Shown here in pieces: positions 45,465 to 54,409 of a DNA stretch of 64,000 bases. A program made the position numbers and the translations under genes. The notes below the pieces were generated by a model that worked only from the letters and a program-made list of their open reading frames with translations, was not told the DNA's origin and did no database searches. The first letter of the stretch is position 1, and each line of letters begins with the position of its first letter. The DNA lies in assembly GCA_963732865.1 (NCBI GenBank), contig CAVTBC010000001.1, positions 558,001 through 622,000 of the forward strand, read 5' to 3'. This stretch comes from JADLGL01 sp963732865 (GTDB lineage Bacteria; Pseudomonadota; Alphaproteobacteria; Rhizobiales; Kaistiaceae).

Positions 45465-45647
45465 CTACGGCGCCCTCGCCCGAATGCTGGTCGCCGGACG
45501 CTGGTGCGACAGAATCCGCTGCCGCTCCGGCGACACAATAGGATACATGTCACCGGCGACCGCAGACGCCTGATATGATGTCGCCACCGACCGACCGACC
45601 ATGAACTCTGTTGCCCCCGCAGCGCAGTCTAGACGAAAGGCACGCAA

Positions 45648-46118
45648 ATGAGCGAGATATCTCTTGGAGAAAATGCGCCGGATTTTGAGTTGCCGGTCGA
45701 TGGCGGTGGCGCCTTCCATCTGGCTGACGCCAAGGGCAAGGCGGTCGTCCTCTATTTCTATCCCAAGGATGACACGCCCGGATGCACCGCTGAGGCGATC
45801 GCGTTCACTGGCCTCGCCGATCAGTTCGCCGCCGCGGGTGCCATGATCGTCGGCATCTCGCCCGACACGGTGAAGTCGCACGACAGGTTCAAGTCGAAAT
45901 ATGAACTGACGATCCAGCTCGCTGCGGACGCCGAGAAGGAAGTGGCCAATCTCTATGGCGTGTGGGTCATGAAATCCCGCTATGGCCGAGAATATATGGG
46001 CGTCGAGCGGACGACCTTTCTAGTCGGCGCGGACGGCAAGGTGGCTGAAATCTGGCGGAAGGTGAAGGTCGAAGGTCACGCGGCGGAGGTTCTCGAAGCG
46101 GTCAACCGGCTGGGCTGA
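45648..46118 (+). CDS. bcp: Thioredoxin-dependent peroxiredoxin (BCP/PrxQ type), one-cysteine form
   Basis: A 156-residue peroxidase that reduces H2O2 and organic peroxides. The peroxidatic cysteine is Cys46 in DDTPGCTAEAIAF. The resolving cysteine five residues on, present in many BCP proteins, is replaced (AEAIA); no second cysteine exists in the protein, so it must be recycled by an external thiol. The rest of the fold is standard: VLYFYPKD, VGISPDTVKSHDRFKSKY, ERTTFLVGADGKV. Confidence 0.93.
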   Translation: MSEISLGENAPDFELPVDGGGAFHLADAKGKAVVLYFYPKDDTPGCTAEAIAFTGLADQFAAAGAMIVGISPDTVKSHDRFKSKYELTIQLAADAEKEVANLYGVWVMKSRYGREYMGVERTTFLVGADGKVAEIWRKVKVEGHAAEVLEAVNRLG

Positions 46119-46217
46119 AGGCGGCGCCTTTCCCTCGGGCGGCGCAACAGATCGTTAACCTTAACCCTTTCTAATGACTGACATCCGGCGCCTGCCACCC
46201 CCCCGGACTCGGTCAAT

Positions 46218-47447
46218 ATGAGTACAGCACAAAAACGCGTTCCGAACGGTAGCCGACGGGCCCGGATCAAGGGCCCTCATCACGTCATCATCGCCCGAGG
46301 CGACAAGGTACGGTCATTCGCATTGCGGCCCGGCCGCGTTGTGTTCGGCGCCTTGGCCGCGATCCTGGTGGTCAGCGGATCGCTGGCGGCGGGCGGCTAT
46401 TTCTTCCTGAGGGACGACCTGCAGGTCACCTCCGTCGCTGAGGAGAATCAGCTTCGGCAGCAGTATGAGCGGCGGATCGCCGATCTCAATCGGCAGATGG
46501 AGGCCGTGGTCAGCCGCAATATCGTCGAGACGACGAACCTGAACGATCAGGTGGCCGAACTGACCGATCGGCAAAACGAATTGTTCCAGCGGCAGCAGCT
46601 GCTCACCGGCCTTGCCAACGACGCCCTCGCCGCAGGCATCGACGTGTTGCCGATGCTGGCGCCGACGCCGATCGCAAATCCGCTTCGCGACGATTCACCG
46701 GCGCCGACGACGGGCGTCGGCGGCCCGATCGATCCAGTGACGACGGGCGCCGTCGGCCCCACTGCCGAGGCCGACGTGCCCCACGCAGAAGTTTTGGCGG
46801 CGATCGACGCGACGGCCAATTGGGTCGACGAAAGCCAGCAGGACGCCCTCGCGACGCTGGCCGACGCAATCACCCAGCGCGCGAACGAACTGGCGCAGGC
46901 GCTGCAGAGATTGGGTTACACTGACATGCCGGGCGAAGGCGGCCCCCTCGTCCCGGTGGATACGACGACCGACTTCAGGGCAGTCACCGAAGATCTGACC
47001 GCCTTCACCGAACTCCAGGATTATGCGAGGACGCTGCCGCTCGGGCTGCCGCTCGATACGATCCAGGTCACCAGTGGCTTCGGTCGCCGCGTCGACCCAT
47101 TCCTCGGAACGATGGCGATGCACACCGGCGTCGATCTGGCAGCGGTCAGCGGCACGCCGGTCCACGCCACTGGGCCGGGCCGCATCATCACGGCGAGCTA
47201 CAATGGCGGCTATGGCAACGAGGTCGAGATCGATCACGGCAACGGCGTGACGACGATCTACGGACATCTCTCCAGCATCGGCGTGCATGTCGGCGACATT
47301 GTCGAGACGGGCGCGGTTATCGGTCGCGTCGGCAGCACGGGCCGCAGCACCGGGCCGCATCTCCACTACGAGATCCGCCGCGACGACCAGCCCTTCGATC
47401 CGATGCCGCATCTGCAGACCAGCACCGCCATCGCCGGATTGTTCTAG
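46218..47447 (+). CDS. M23-family (LytM) membrane-anchored peptidoglycan endopeptidase
   Basis: A 409-residue protein. A cytoplasmic basic tail leads to one membrane helix (about 41-63), then a coiled coil (about 70-130), a Pro/Thr linker, and a C-terminal M23 domain (about 280-400). Zinc ligands appear in GTMAMHTGVDLAA and in TGPHLHYEIR. The domain likely cuts peptide cross-links or activates amidases at division, as EnvC/NlpD-type factors do; because ligands are intact, real catalytic activity is plausible. Confidence 0.9.
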   Translation: MSTAQKRVPNGSRRARIKGPHHVIIARGDKVRSFALRPGRVVFGALAAILVVSGSLAAGGYFFLRDDLQVTSVAEENQLRQQYERRIADLNRQMEAVVSRNIVETTNLNDQVAELTDRQNELFQRQQLLTGLANDALAAGIDVLPMLAPTPIANPLRDDSPAPTTGVGGPIDPVTTGAVGPTAEADVPHAEVLAAIDATANWVDESQQDALATLADAITQRANELAQALQRLGYTDMPGEGGPLVPVDTTTDFRAVTEDLTAFTELQDYARTLPLGLPLDTIQVTSGFGRRVDPFLGTMAMHTGVDLAAVSGTPVHATGPGRIITASYNGGYGNEVEIDHGNGVTTIYGHLSSIGVHVGDIVETGAVIGRVGSTGRSTGPHLHYEIRRDDQPFDPMPHLQTSTAIAGLF

Positions 47448-47468
47448 CCTGCGCAGGCCAGGGCCGGA

Positions 47469-48521
47469 TCAGACCAAGCTGCGCAGCACAGCGATTAATC
47501 GCTGGCATTGATCTTCCGTGCCGATTGTTATGCGCAGGAAGTCCCCGATGCGGGGTGCCGGGAAATTCCGCACCAGAACGCCGTGTTCGCGAAGCCGGGC
47601 CGCCAGTTCGGCGCCGGCGTGGCCGGGATGGCGAGCGAAGACGAAATTTGCCGCGGACGGCAAGACCGCGAAGCCCAGCCCAGCAAGTGCTGCGCCTAGC
47701 TGCTCCCGGCTCGCCATGATGCGTTGGCGCGTCTCCTCAAACCACGCCTCGTCCTCCAGGGCGGCGACGGCCCCGGCAATGGCGAGCCGGTCGAGCGGAT
47801 AGGAGTTGAAGCTATCCTTCACCCGCTCCAGCGCCTCGATCAGCGGCCGCTGGCCGATGGCGAATCCAACACGCATACCGGCGAGTGCGCGCGACTTGGA
47901 TAGGGTCTGGATGACCAGAAGATTGTCGTAGCGGGCAACGAGCGGCACAGCGCTTGCCGCGCCGAAATCGACATAGGCTTCGTCTATGACGACCACCGCA
48001 TCGGGATATTCGGCGACCAGCGTTTCGATGTCGCCGCGCGACAGCGCAATCCCGGTCGGAGCGTTCGGGTTGGGCAGGATGATGCCGCCGCATGGACGGC
48101 GGTAGTCGGCCACCTGCACCCGCATGGCGGCGTCGAGCGGCACCTGCTGGTAACCGATTTCGTAGAGGCGGCAATAGACCGGATAGAAGCTGTAAGTGAT
48201 GTCCGGGAACAGGAGCGGCGCGTCGTGTTTCAGCAGCGCCTGGAAGGTGTGAGCCAGCACCTCGTCGGAGCCGTTTCCGGCGAACACTTCGTCGGGGGTC
48301 ACGCCGTATCGGGCCGCGATTGCCGCGCGCAGAGCGGTGGCGCGCGGGTCGGGATAGAGACGCAGGCGATCCATTTCGGCCGTGACTGCAGACCGGACGC
48401 GCGGCGAAGGCCCGTAGGGATTCTCGTTGGTGTTGAGCTTGATAACGCCGTCCAGCTTCGGCTGTTCGCCCGGGACGTAGGGCGACAGGCTGCGGACGAC
48501 TGGACTCCAGAAACGGCTCAT
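47469..48521 (-). CDS. hisC: Histidinol-phosphate aminotransferase
   Basis: A 350-residue PLP aminotransferase of histidine synthesis. Conserved pieces: LNTNENPYGPSP, GNGSDEVLAHTFQALL, NPNAPTGIALS, VVIDEAYVDFG, and the PLP lysine Lys209 in TLSKSRALAGMRVGFA. The frame is open back to 48716, but family similarity begins with MSRFWSPVVRSLSPYVPGE at 48521. It follows prfB by 76 nt. Confidence 0.94.
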   Translation of the reverse strand: MSRFWSPVVRSLSPYVPGEQPKLDGVIKLNTNENPYGPSPRVRSAVTAEMDRLRLYPDPRATALRAAIAARYGVTPDEVFAGNGSDEVLAHTFQALLKHDAPLLFPDITYSFYPVYCRLYEIGYQQVPLDAAMRVQVADYRRPCGGIILPNPNAPTGIALSRGDIETLVAEYPDAVVVIDEAYVDFGAASAVPLVARYDNLLVIQTLSKSRALAGMRVGFAIGQRPLIEALERVKDSFNSYPLDRLAIAGAVAALEDEAWFEETRQRIMASREQLGAALAGLGFAVLPSAANFVFARHPGHAGAELAARLREHGVLVRNFPAPRIGDFLRITIGTEDQCQRLIAVLRSLV

Positions 48522-48597
48522 GGAACGGCGGACCCGGCGGCGGAAACGATCACACATTAGGATATGCCCCGGCGTGGCGACAGCGGCCGGGCCCGCG

Positions 48598-49735
48598 CTA
48601 GCCGGCCACGTCGCCGGCGGCCGGAGCGCCGCCGCCAACCCGTTGCGCCAGCGCCGCCTCGAGGAACGGGTCCAGATCGCCGTCGAGAACGCCGGGCGGG
48701 TTCGTGCTCTCCACACCGGTGCGGAGGTCCTTCACCAGCTGATAGGGCTGCAGCACATAGGAGCGGATCTGGTGGCCCCAGCCGATCTCCGATTTCGACG
48801 AGGCTTCGGCCATCGCCGCTTCTTCGCGCATCTCCAGTTCACGCTCATAGAGGCGGGCACGGAGCATCTTCCATGCGGTGTCGCGGTTCTTGTGCTGCGA
48901 CCGCTCGCTCTGGCAGGCGACCTGGATGCCGGTCGGGATGTGCGTGAGACGCACGGCCGAGTCGGTGGTGTTGACATGTTGGCCGCCCTTGCCTGACGCC
49001 CGGTATGTGTCGGTGCGGACTTCCGCGGGATCGATGTCGATGTTGATGGCGTCGTCGATCGCCGGATAAACGCCGACGCTGGCGAACGAGGTATGACGGC
49101 GGGCAGCGGAATCGAACGGCGAAATGCGCACCAGCCGGTGCACGCCGGATTCCGTCTTCAGCCAGCCATAGGCGTTGGCGCCTTTGACGAGGATGGTGGC
49201 GCGCTTGATGCCGGCTTCTTCGCCGTCGTGCTCTTCGAGGATCTCGACCTTGTAGCGATGCTGCTCGGCCCAGCGCGCGTACATGCGCATCAGCATGAGC
49301 GCCCAGTCCTGGCTTTCCGTACCGCCGGCGCCGGCGTGGATTTCGACAAAGGTATCGTTGGCGTCCGCCTCCCCCGACAGCATCGTCTCGACCTGGCGGC
49401 GCTCGGCTTCGACCAACAGCGCGCGCAGACGCGCCTCGCTCTCGGACACGATGGCTTCGTCGCCTTCGGCCTCGCCGAGCTCGATCAGTTCAACGCTGTC
49501 CTCAACTTCGCGTTCAAGACGGCTGACCAATTCGATCTGGTCGGCAAGCAATTGGCGCTCGCGCATGACCGTCTGGGCCTGCTGCGGATCGTCCCACAGG
49601 GTGGCGTCTTCGGCCTGGGCGTTCAGCTCGCCCAGGCGGACATTGGCGCGATCCCAGTCAAAGATGCCTCCTCAGCAGCGACATGGCTGCTTGGATTTGA
49701 TCGACGATGGCCTGGGTTTCGGCGCCCATGTTCAT
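48598..49735 (-). CDS. prfB: Peptide chain release factor 2, made by programmed +1 frameshift
   Basis: RF2 ends translation at UGA and UAA. Frame 1 starts at the ATG at 49735 and reads 25 codons ending RRHL, then meets an in-frame TGA (49660-49658). Reading resumes in +1 at GAC (49659) as DWDRANVRLGELNAQAEDA and continues to 48598, giving 378 residues in all. The recoding site is CTT TGA C with an internal Shine-Dalgarno AGGAGG (49672-49667) 3 nt before CTT, the classical autoregulatory arrangement. The SPF anticodon-like motif is in RISPFDSAARRHTSF, and GGQ is in RASGKGGQHVNTTDSA. Confidence 0.96.
49657..49672 (-). promoter_or_regulatory. prfB programmed frameshift site
   Basis: On the minus strand: AGGAGG, CAT, CTT, TGA, C. 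The internal Shine-Dalgarno, slippery CTT, weak stop UGA followed by C, and short spacing match the known RF2 recoding signal, which senses low RF2. Confidence 0.93.
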
Positions 49736-49814
49736 TCCGTTCTTGCTGCGATCGCGGGGCGATCACCCGGGGCGCGGGACGATAGCCGCAGGCCTCTCCA
49801 AGTCAATGCCGTGT

Positions 49815-52320
49815 CTAGTAGAGACCGCCTTGACCGAGACCGACAGCGCGGTCGGCGTTCGGATCGACGATGAGCGGCGCGCCGGCGGCATCGACATAGC
49901 CGATGATGGCGAAATTGTCGGGCGGCGACGTGCCCGGCTTGAACGCCTCCAGGAAGGCGTTCGGATCATCGGCGGAAACGCGCAGGCCGGTCGACCGGTC
50001 GATCGGGATCAACTGCATGCCCGGCGGCATGGTGAAGGGGGTCGGCGGGGAATCGGCCAGCGCCGTCTTCATGAACTCGGTGAAGACCGGTGCGGCGAGA
50101 ACACCACCGGTGTTGCCGGTGCCGAGATTGCGCGGCGTGTCGTAACCGATATAGACGCCGACCACGAGGTCGGGCGAATAACCGACGAACCAGGCGTCAT
50201 GATAGTCGTTGGTGGTGCCGGTCTTGCCGGCGACCGGGCGGCCGACCGCCTGCACGGTGGTGGCGGTGCCGCGTTGCACCACGCCCTGCAGCATCGACGT
50301 CACCTGATAGGCGGTCATCGGATCAAGCACTTGGGCGCGGTCGTCCTGGATCACCGGCTCCGCTTGGTTGTTCCACGCCGTGTCGCCGCATTCATTGCAG
50401 ACGCGCTGATCGCTTTCGTAGATCGTGTTGCCGTTGCGGTCCTGCACCCGGTCGATCAGCGTCGGCGTGATCGCGCGGCCGCCATTGTCGAGCACGGCGT
50501 AGCCGGCAACCATGCGCATGACGGTCGTCTCGCCGGAGCCGAGGGCCATCGACAGATAGGGCGGCAGATTGTCGTAGACGCCGAAGCGGCGGGCATATTC
50601 GACCACGAGCGGCATGCCCATATCCTGCGCCAGCCGAACGGTCATGACGTTGCGGGACTGCTCGATGCCGGTCCGCAGCGTCGACGGACCGTAGTAGCGG
50701 TTCGAATAGTTCTCCGGCCGCCAGACATTGCCGGTGGTCTCGTCGACGACCTCGATCGGCGCATCCATCACCACCGAGGACAGCGTGTATCCGTTGTCGA
50801 GCGCGGCAGCATAGACGAATGGCTTGAACGAGGAGCCGGGCTGCCGATAGGCCTGCGTGGCCCGATTGAACTGGCTCGCCGAGAAGCTGAAGCCGCCGAC
50901 CATCGCCAGCACGCGCCCGGTCTGTGGATCCATGGCGACGATGGAGCCGTTGATCTCCGGCACCTGGTGAAGGTGGTAGACGCCGTCGGAAACGCGCTCG
51001 ACATAGACGACGTCGCCCGGATGGAGTGCGTCATTGCCAGCCCAGCTGGATTCGGAGCGTGGGATCACCGCCGTTTCGCGCGAGTCGGAAATGCTGCCGT
51101 CGCCATTGCGGCCCGGCTGAAGGCCGACGGTTGCACCGGTGCCGTCGGTCGACAGAACGACCGCCAGGCGCCACTCGAACAGATCGGCGAGCGGCGAGAT
51201 CGCGCCCAGCGGCGGGCCCCAATCATCGCTGATGTCGATCGTGTCGACCGGCCCGCGCCAGCCATGCGCCTCGTCATAAGAGATGAGCCCGTCCATCAGC
51301 GCCTTGCGCGCCATGATCTGCATGTCGGGATTGAGCGAGGTGCGCACCGACAGGCCGCCGGTATAGACCTCGTCTTCGCCATACATGTCGATCAGCTGGC
51401 GGCGCACTTCCTCGGTGAAGTAGTTGCCGGCTTCGATCGGGACGCCGCCATATTCGGAAATCTGGTCGGCATAGACGCGGCGGAAATAGTCGGCGTAGGG
51501 CGACTGGAAATAGTCGGCGCTGAAGACCGTGCGGTTGTCGGCCTGGACGACGACGCCGAGCGGTTCGGCCTTCGCCTCGTCGCCTTCGGCGGTGGTGATG
51601 TAACCATCCTCGACCATGCGGTCGATGACGTAGTTGCGCCGCTCCATGGCGCGGTCGGGATAGCGGTATGGATTGTAGGTCGGCGGGCCTTTGAGCAGCG
51701 CGGCGAGAAGCGCGCATTCGGAAATCGAAAGCTCATCGACGCTCTTATTGAAATAGATGAGCGCGGCCGACGCGACGCCGAAGGAGTGATTCCCGAACTC
51801 ATTCGAGTTCAGATAGAGTTCCAGAATCTGGTCCTTGGTGAAGGCCGAACTCGATGCGCAGGGCAAGGATGGCCTCCTTGATCTTGCGGTCCCAGGTCTG
51901 GTCCGTCGTGAGCAGGAAGTTCTTCGCGACCTGCTGGGTGATCGTCGAGGCGCCGCCGGCAATGCCGCCGCCCCCGAGGAAGCTCTCAACGTTGAGGATC
52001 GCGGCGCGGATGATGCCGTAATAATCCAGGCCCGAATGCGAATAGAAGTTCTTGTCTTCGGCCGCGATGACAGCGTTCTTCAAACGCTCGGGGATCGCTT
52101 CGATCGGCAGATACATGCGCCGTTCGCTGGCGAATACGGCCGTCAGTTCGCCATCATCGGCATGCACCCGCGTCATCAGCGGGGGCTGATAGTCAGCCAG
52201 CACCTCGTAACTCGGCACGTCGGCCGAGAGCTGCGAGATGTACATGGCGGCGGCGGCAGCGAGCCCTAGAAAAAGCACGGCCCCCATCCCGAACAAATAG
52301 GCGATGGCGCGAACAAACAT
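49815..52320 (-). CDS. mrcA: Penicillin-binding protein 1A (bifunctional), with an apparent single-base frameshift
   Basis: Makes and cross-links glycan strands. The N-terminal segment (52320 to about 51850) has a signal anchor (IAYLFGMGAVLFLGLAAAAA) and transglycosylase motifs IAAEDKNFYSHSGLDYYG and GGASTITQQVAKNFLL, then KIKEAILALRIE. One extra base at 51846-51849 shifts the frame; the homologous AFTKDQILELYLNSNEFG continues from 51845. The transpeptidase domain has SSFKPFVYAAAL (active Ser) and KTGT in GKTGTTNDYHD. Joined, the product is about 834 residues, normal for the family. No recoding signal is seen, so an error in the sequence is more likely than gene loss; PBP1A is normally essential in Rhizobiales. 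Confidence 0.9.
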
Positions 52321-52579
52321 CTTGTATCAGGCCCTGCTCCCACAACCGCCATCAAAAGTCGCCAAACGCGGTCGCAGATGCTTGGGCACCGACCCGATAC
52401 GGCTGGAAGGTCGGAAGGCGCACCATGGCATTCGATCCAATTCTTTCCCACCGCCAGCCGTTTGTCACATCACCTTTGGCCGGCCAAGGTGGCCGACAGC
52501 ATGGGTGTTGGCGCAAAGTTGGGCAGAGTGAAGGCACGATGGACGCGGCGGAGCACCGTTGCATCTCGGCAACAGCCGG

Positions 52580-53809
52580 CTAGTGCGCATTCGCTGCGAC
52601 CCTGGTTGCGAAGAACTCCCCGACGGCATCGACCATCGCGGCGGCCGTCTGCCTACGCCAGTCTTCCGATTGGAGCAATTCCGTATCCTGCGGGTTGGTG
52701 AGAAAGCCAAGTTCGACAAGGACCGAGGGTACGTCCGGCGCCTTGAGCACGACAAAGCCAGCCTCCTGCAGCGGAATAGATGACAGGCGCGTCTCACCGC
52801 GCAGATGGTCGACGATGTCGCGCCCCAGGATGATCGAGAAGTTCTTGGTCTCGCGCCGCGCCAGGTCGAGCAGAATGTCGACGACGTCGTTCGTGGTGTC
52901 CTGCACATCGACGCCGGCCAGGATATCGGCGCGGTTCTCGCGCGCGGCAATATCCGCCACCATCTGATTCGATGCCTGCTCGGAAACCGTGAAGACAGTG
53001 GTGCCGCGGACCGACGACTGGGAGAACGAGTTGGCATGGATCGACAGGAAGATGTCGGCGCCGGCGGCTCTGGCGAAGGCGACGCGGTCCGTCAGCCCGA
53101 CAAAAGTATCGTCGTCGCGCGTCAGTAGAACCTCGTAGCGGCCAGTCGCCCGCAATTGATCGGCCAGTTCGTGGGCGAAGGCGAGGACGACATCCTTCTC
53201 CATCACATTGTTGGGACTGATGGCGCCGGAGTTGATGCCGCCATGGCCGGGATCGATGACAACGACCAGGCGATCATCGTCAAAATTGTCCGTCGGCTGC
53301 GGCGGCGTGACCGGCCGATCGCCGCCATTTTGCTGATAGTCGAGCGCGGCGGCCTGAAACGCCTCGGGGGTGGTGGTGACGAGATCGATAACCAGACGCG
53401 CCGGCTGCCCCGCGACGGCAGGGATGATGAAGGAATTGGCCACCTGCACGGGCTGCGTCACGTCAAGGACGATGCGCGACTGGCCGCGCGAAATCAGCCC
53501 GTAGCGATATTCCGAGACGAGCGCGAAGCCGGTGTCGCCCGTGCCGGGATCAACCTGGAAATGCACCTCGGGGAGATCGATGACGATGCGGTACGGATCG
53601 GCGAGCGAGAAAACGTTGATATCAACGGCGTTGGTGAGATCGGCGATGAAGCGCGTCCTGTTCTCGTCGCCAATGACGCGCATGGCGGTGACGACGTTGA
53701 GGGCCGGCTCCGACTGCGCGATAGCCGGCGTCGCCGCGCCCGGAGCCAGCAAGGCCAGGGCGACAATAAGAAGAAGGCCGCGTGCCGCCGCGCGGAGCTT
53801 TGTGGCCAC
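52580..53809 (-). CDS. amiC: N-acetylmuramoyl-L-alanine amidase (AmiC-like) with AMIN domain
   Basis: A 409-residue exported enzyme that cuts stem peptides from glycan for cell separation. Signal peptide LRAAARGLLLIVALALLAPG, AMIN domain (about 35-150), then amidase_3 with zinc ligands in VIDPGHGG, NNVMEKDVVLAFA, LSIHANSFS and the catalytic Glu in VLVELGFLTN. A GTG at 53809, preceded by GGGGGAG, fits the signal peptide; the longer frame from 53965 would add 52 unrelated residues. A CtrA-like half-site lies 68 nt upstream. Confidence 0.92.
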   Translation of the reverse strand: MATKLRAAARGLLLIVALALLAPGAATPAIAQSEPALNVVTAMRVIGDENRTRFIADLTNAVDINVFSLADPYRIVIDLPEVHFQVDPGTGDTGFALVSEYRYGLISRGQSRIVLDVTQPVQVANSFIIPAVAGQPARLVIDLVTTTPEAFQAAALDYQQNGGDRPVTPPQPTDNFDDDRLVVVIDPGHGGINSGAISPNNVMEKDVVLAFAHELADQLRATGRYEVLLTRDDDTFVGLTDRVAFARAAGADIFLSIHANSFSQSSVRGTTVFTVSEQASNQMVADIAARENRADILAGVDVQDTTNDVVDILLDLARRETKNFSIILGRDIVDHLRGETRLSSIPLQEAGFVVLKAPDVPSVLVELGFLTNPQDTELLQSEDWRRQTAAAMVDAVGEFFATRVAANAH

Positions 53810-54409
53810 AGGCTCCCCCGAACTTTCCGATTCTCGCCGGGATGCGAGCCGAAGGAGGTTAGACCATGGCGACCCAATGGTTAACCGAACCTTGCGTGAA
53901 TGCGCTCCCAATTGCGCCAGCACTCTATGCAACCTGTCCGATGTGCCAGCCTTGCAACAATGCACGGTTCGTCATACAAGACCGCCGCAAGCTTCCGTTC
54001 AACGTCGAAGCCCGTTCACGCCATCAAATCATTGCCACGGCTAAAGAATTTGCCTGGTCGCGCGTGATACGAATTGGCCGGCGGATGCCGGTTGCTTGAA
54101 GCCGTGCATTGCGGCACCCATATCCGATCACGAAGGCCAGTCGCCGCCGGGTCGGCCCTATTTCTGTTAGGTCCCGCTGGACCTCCGATGCGGCTTTGAT
54201 CATGCGTGCACTCGCATCAACACAAACGCTTTTCCAAGCGCGATTGTCGCGGCCGGTTTCGGCGGGCTTCGAGCCAGCCGCGGTACGCGATCGGACCGCT
54301 TTCAACAGTTCCCCCTTCCACAGTCTATCCAGCGACCGGGCCGGCGCAGGTGCGCGGAACGCCAGCGTCAACCGCTGCCCCGCCACGGCCCGTCGCGAAA
54401 GGTCAGTCC
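53810..54409. other. Intergenic region between amiC and rne (divergent promoters, rne leader)
   Basis: 600 nt without a supported gene; in-frame extensions of both neighbours into it look spurious. It holds TTAACCAT on the minus strand (53884-53877), an exact CtrA half-site upstream of amiC, and a hairpin AGGTCC-CGCT-GGACCT (54169-54184) in what is probably the rne leader. RNase E leaders often mediate autoregulation; that is inference here. Confidence 0.5.
53877..53884 (-). promoter_or_regulatory. Candidate CtrA half-site upstream of amiC
   Basis: TTAACCAT on the minus strand, 68 nt before the amiC GTG. This octamer is a known CtrA half-site in alphaproteobacteria and amidase genes are plausible cell-cycle targets. 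A single 8-mer can occur by chance. Confidence 0.35.

Noticed and set aside
46150..46165. TTAACCTTAACC as a CtrA site before the M23 peptidase gene
   Set aside because: The two TTAA elements are 2 nt apart, not 7, and TTAACCAT is not formed.
49566..49735. Possible gene start of prfB at the ATG at 49566 (no frameshift)
   Set aside because: It would remove the conserved N-terminal helix region; the upstream two-frame reading with a perfect recoding site explains the gene fully.
51799..51989. Programmed frameshift in mrcA (and likewise in rpoZ and nrdJ)
   Set aside because: No slippery heptamer, stop-codon context or internal Shine-Dalgarno is seen at these points, and such recoding is not known for these families.
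53966..54205. Small open frames in the amiC-rne intergenic region
   Set aside because: No ribosome binding sites and no plausible protein features; more likely leader and promoter DNA.
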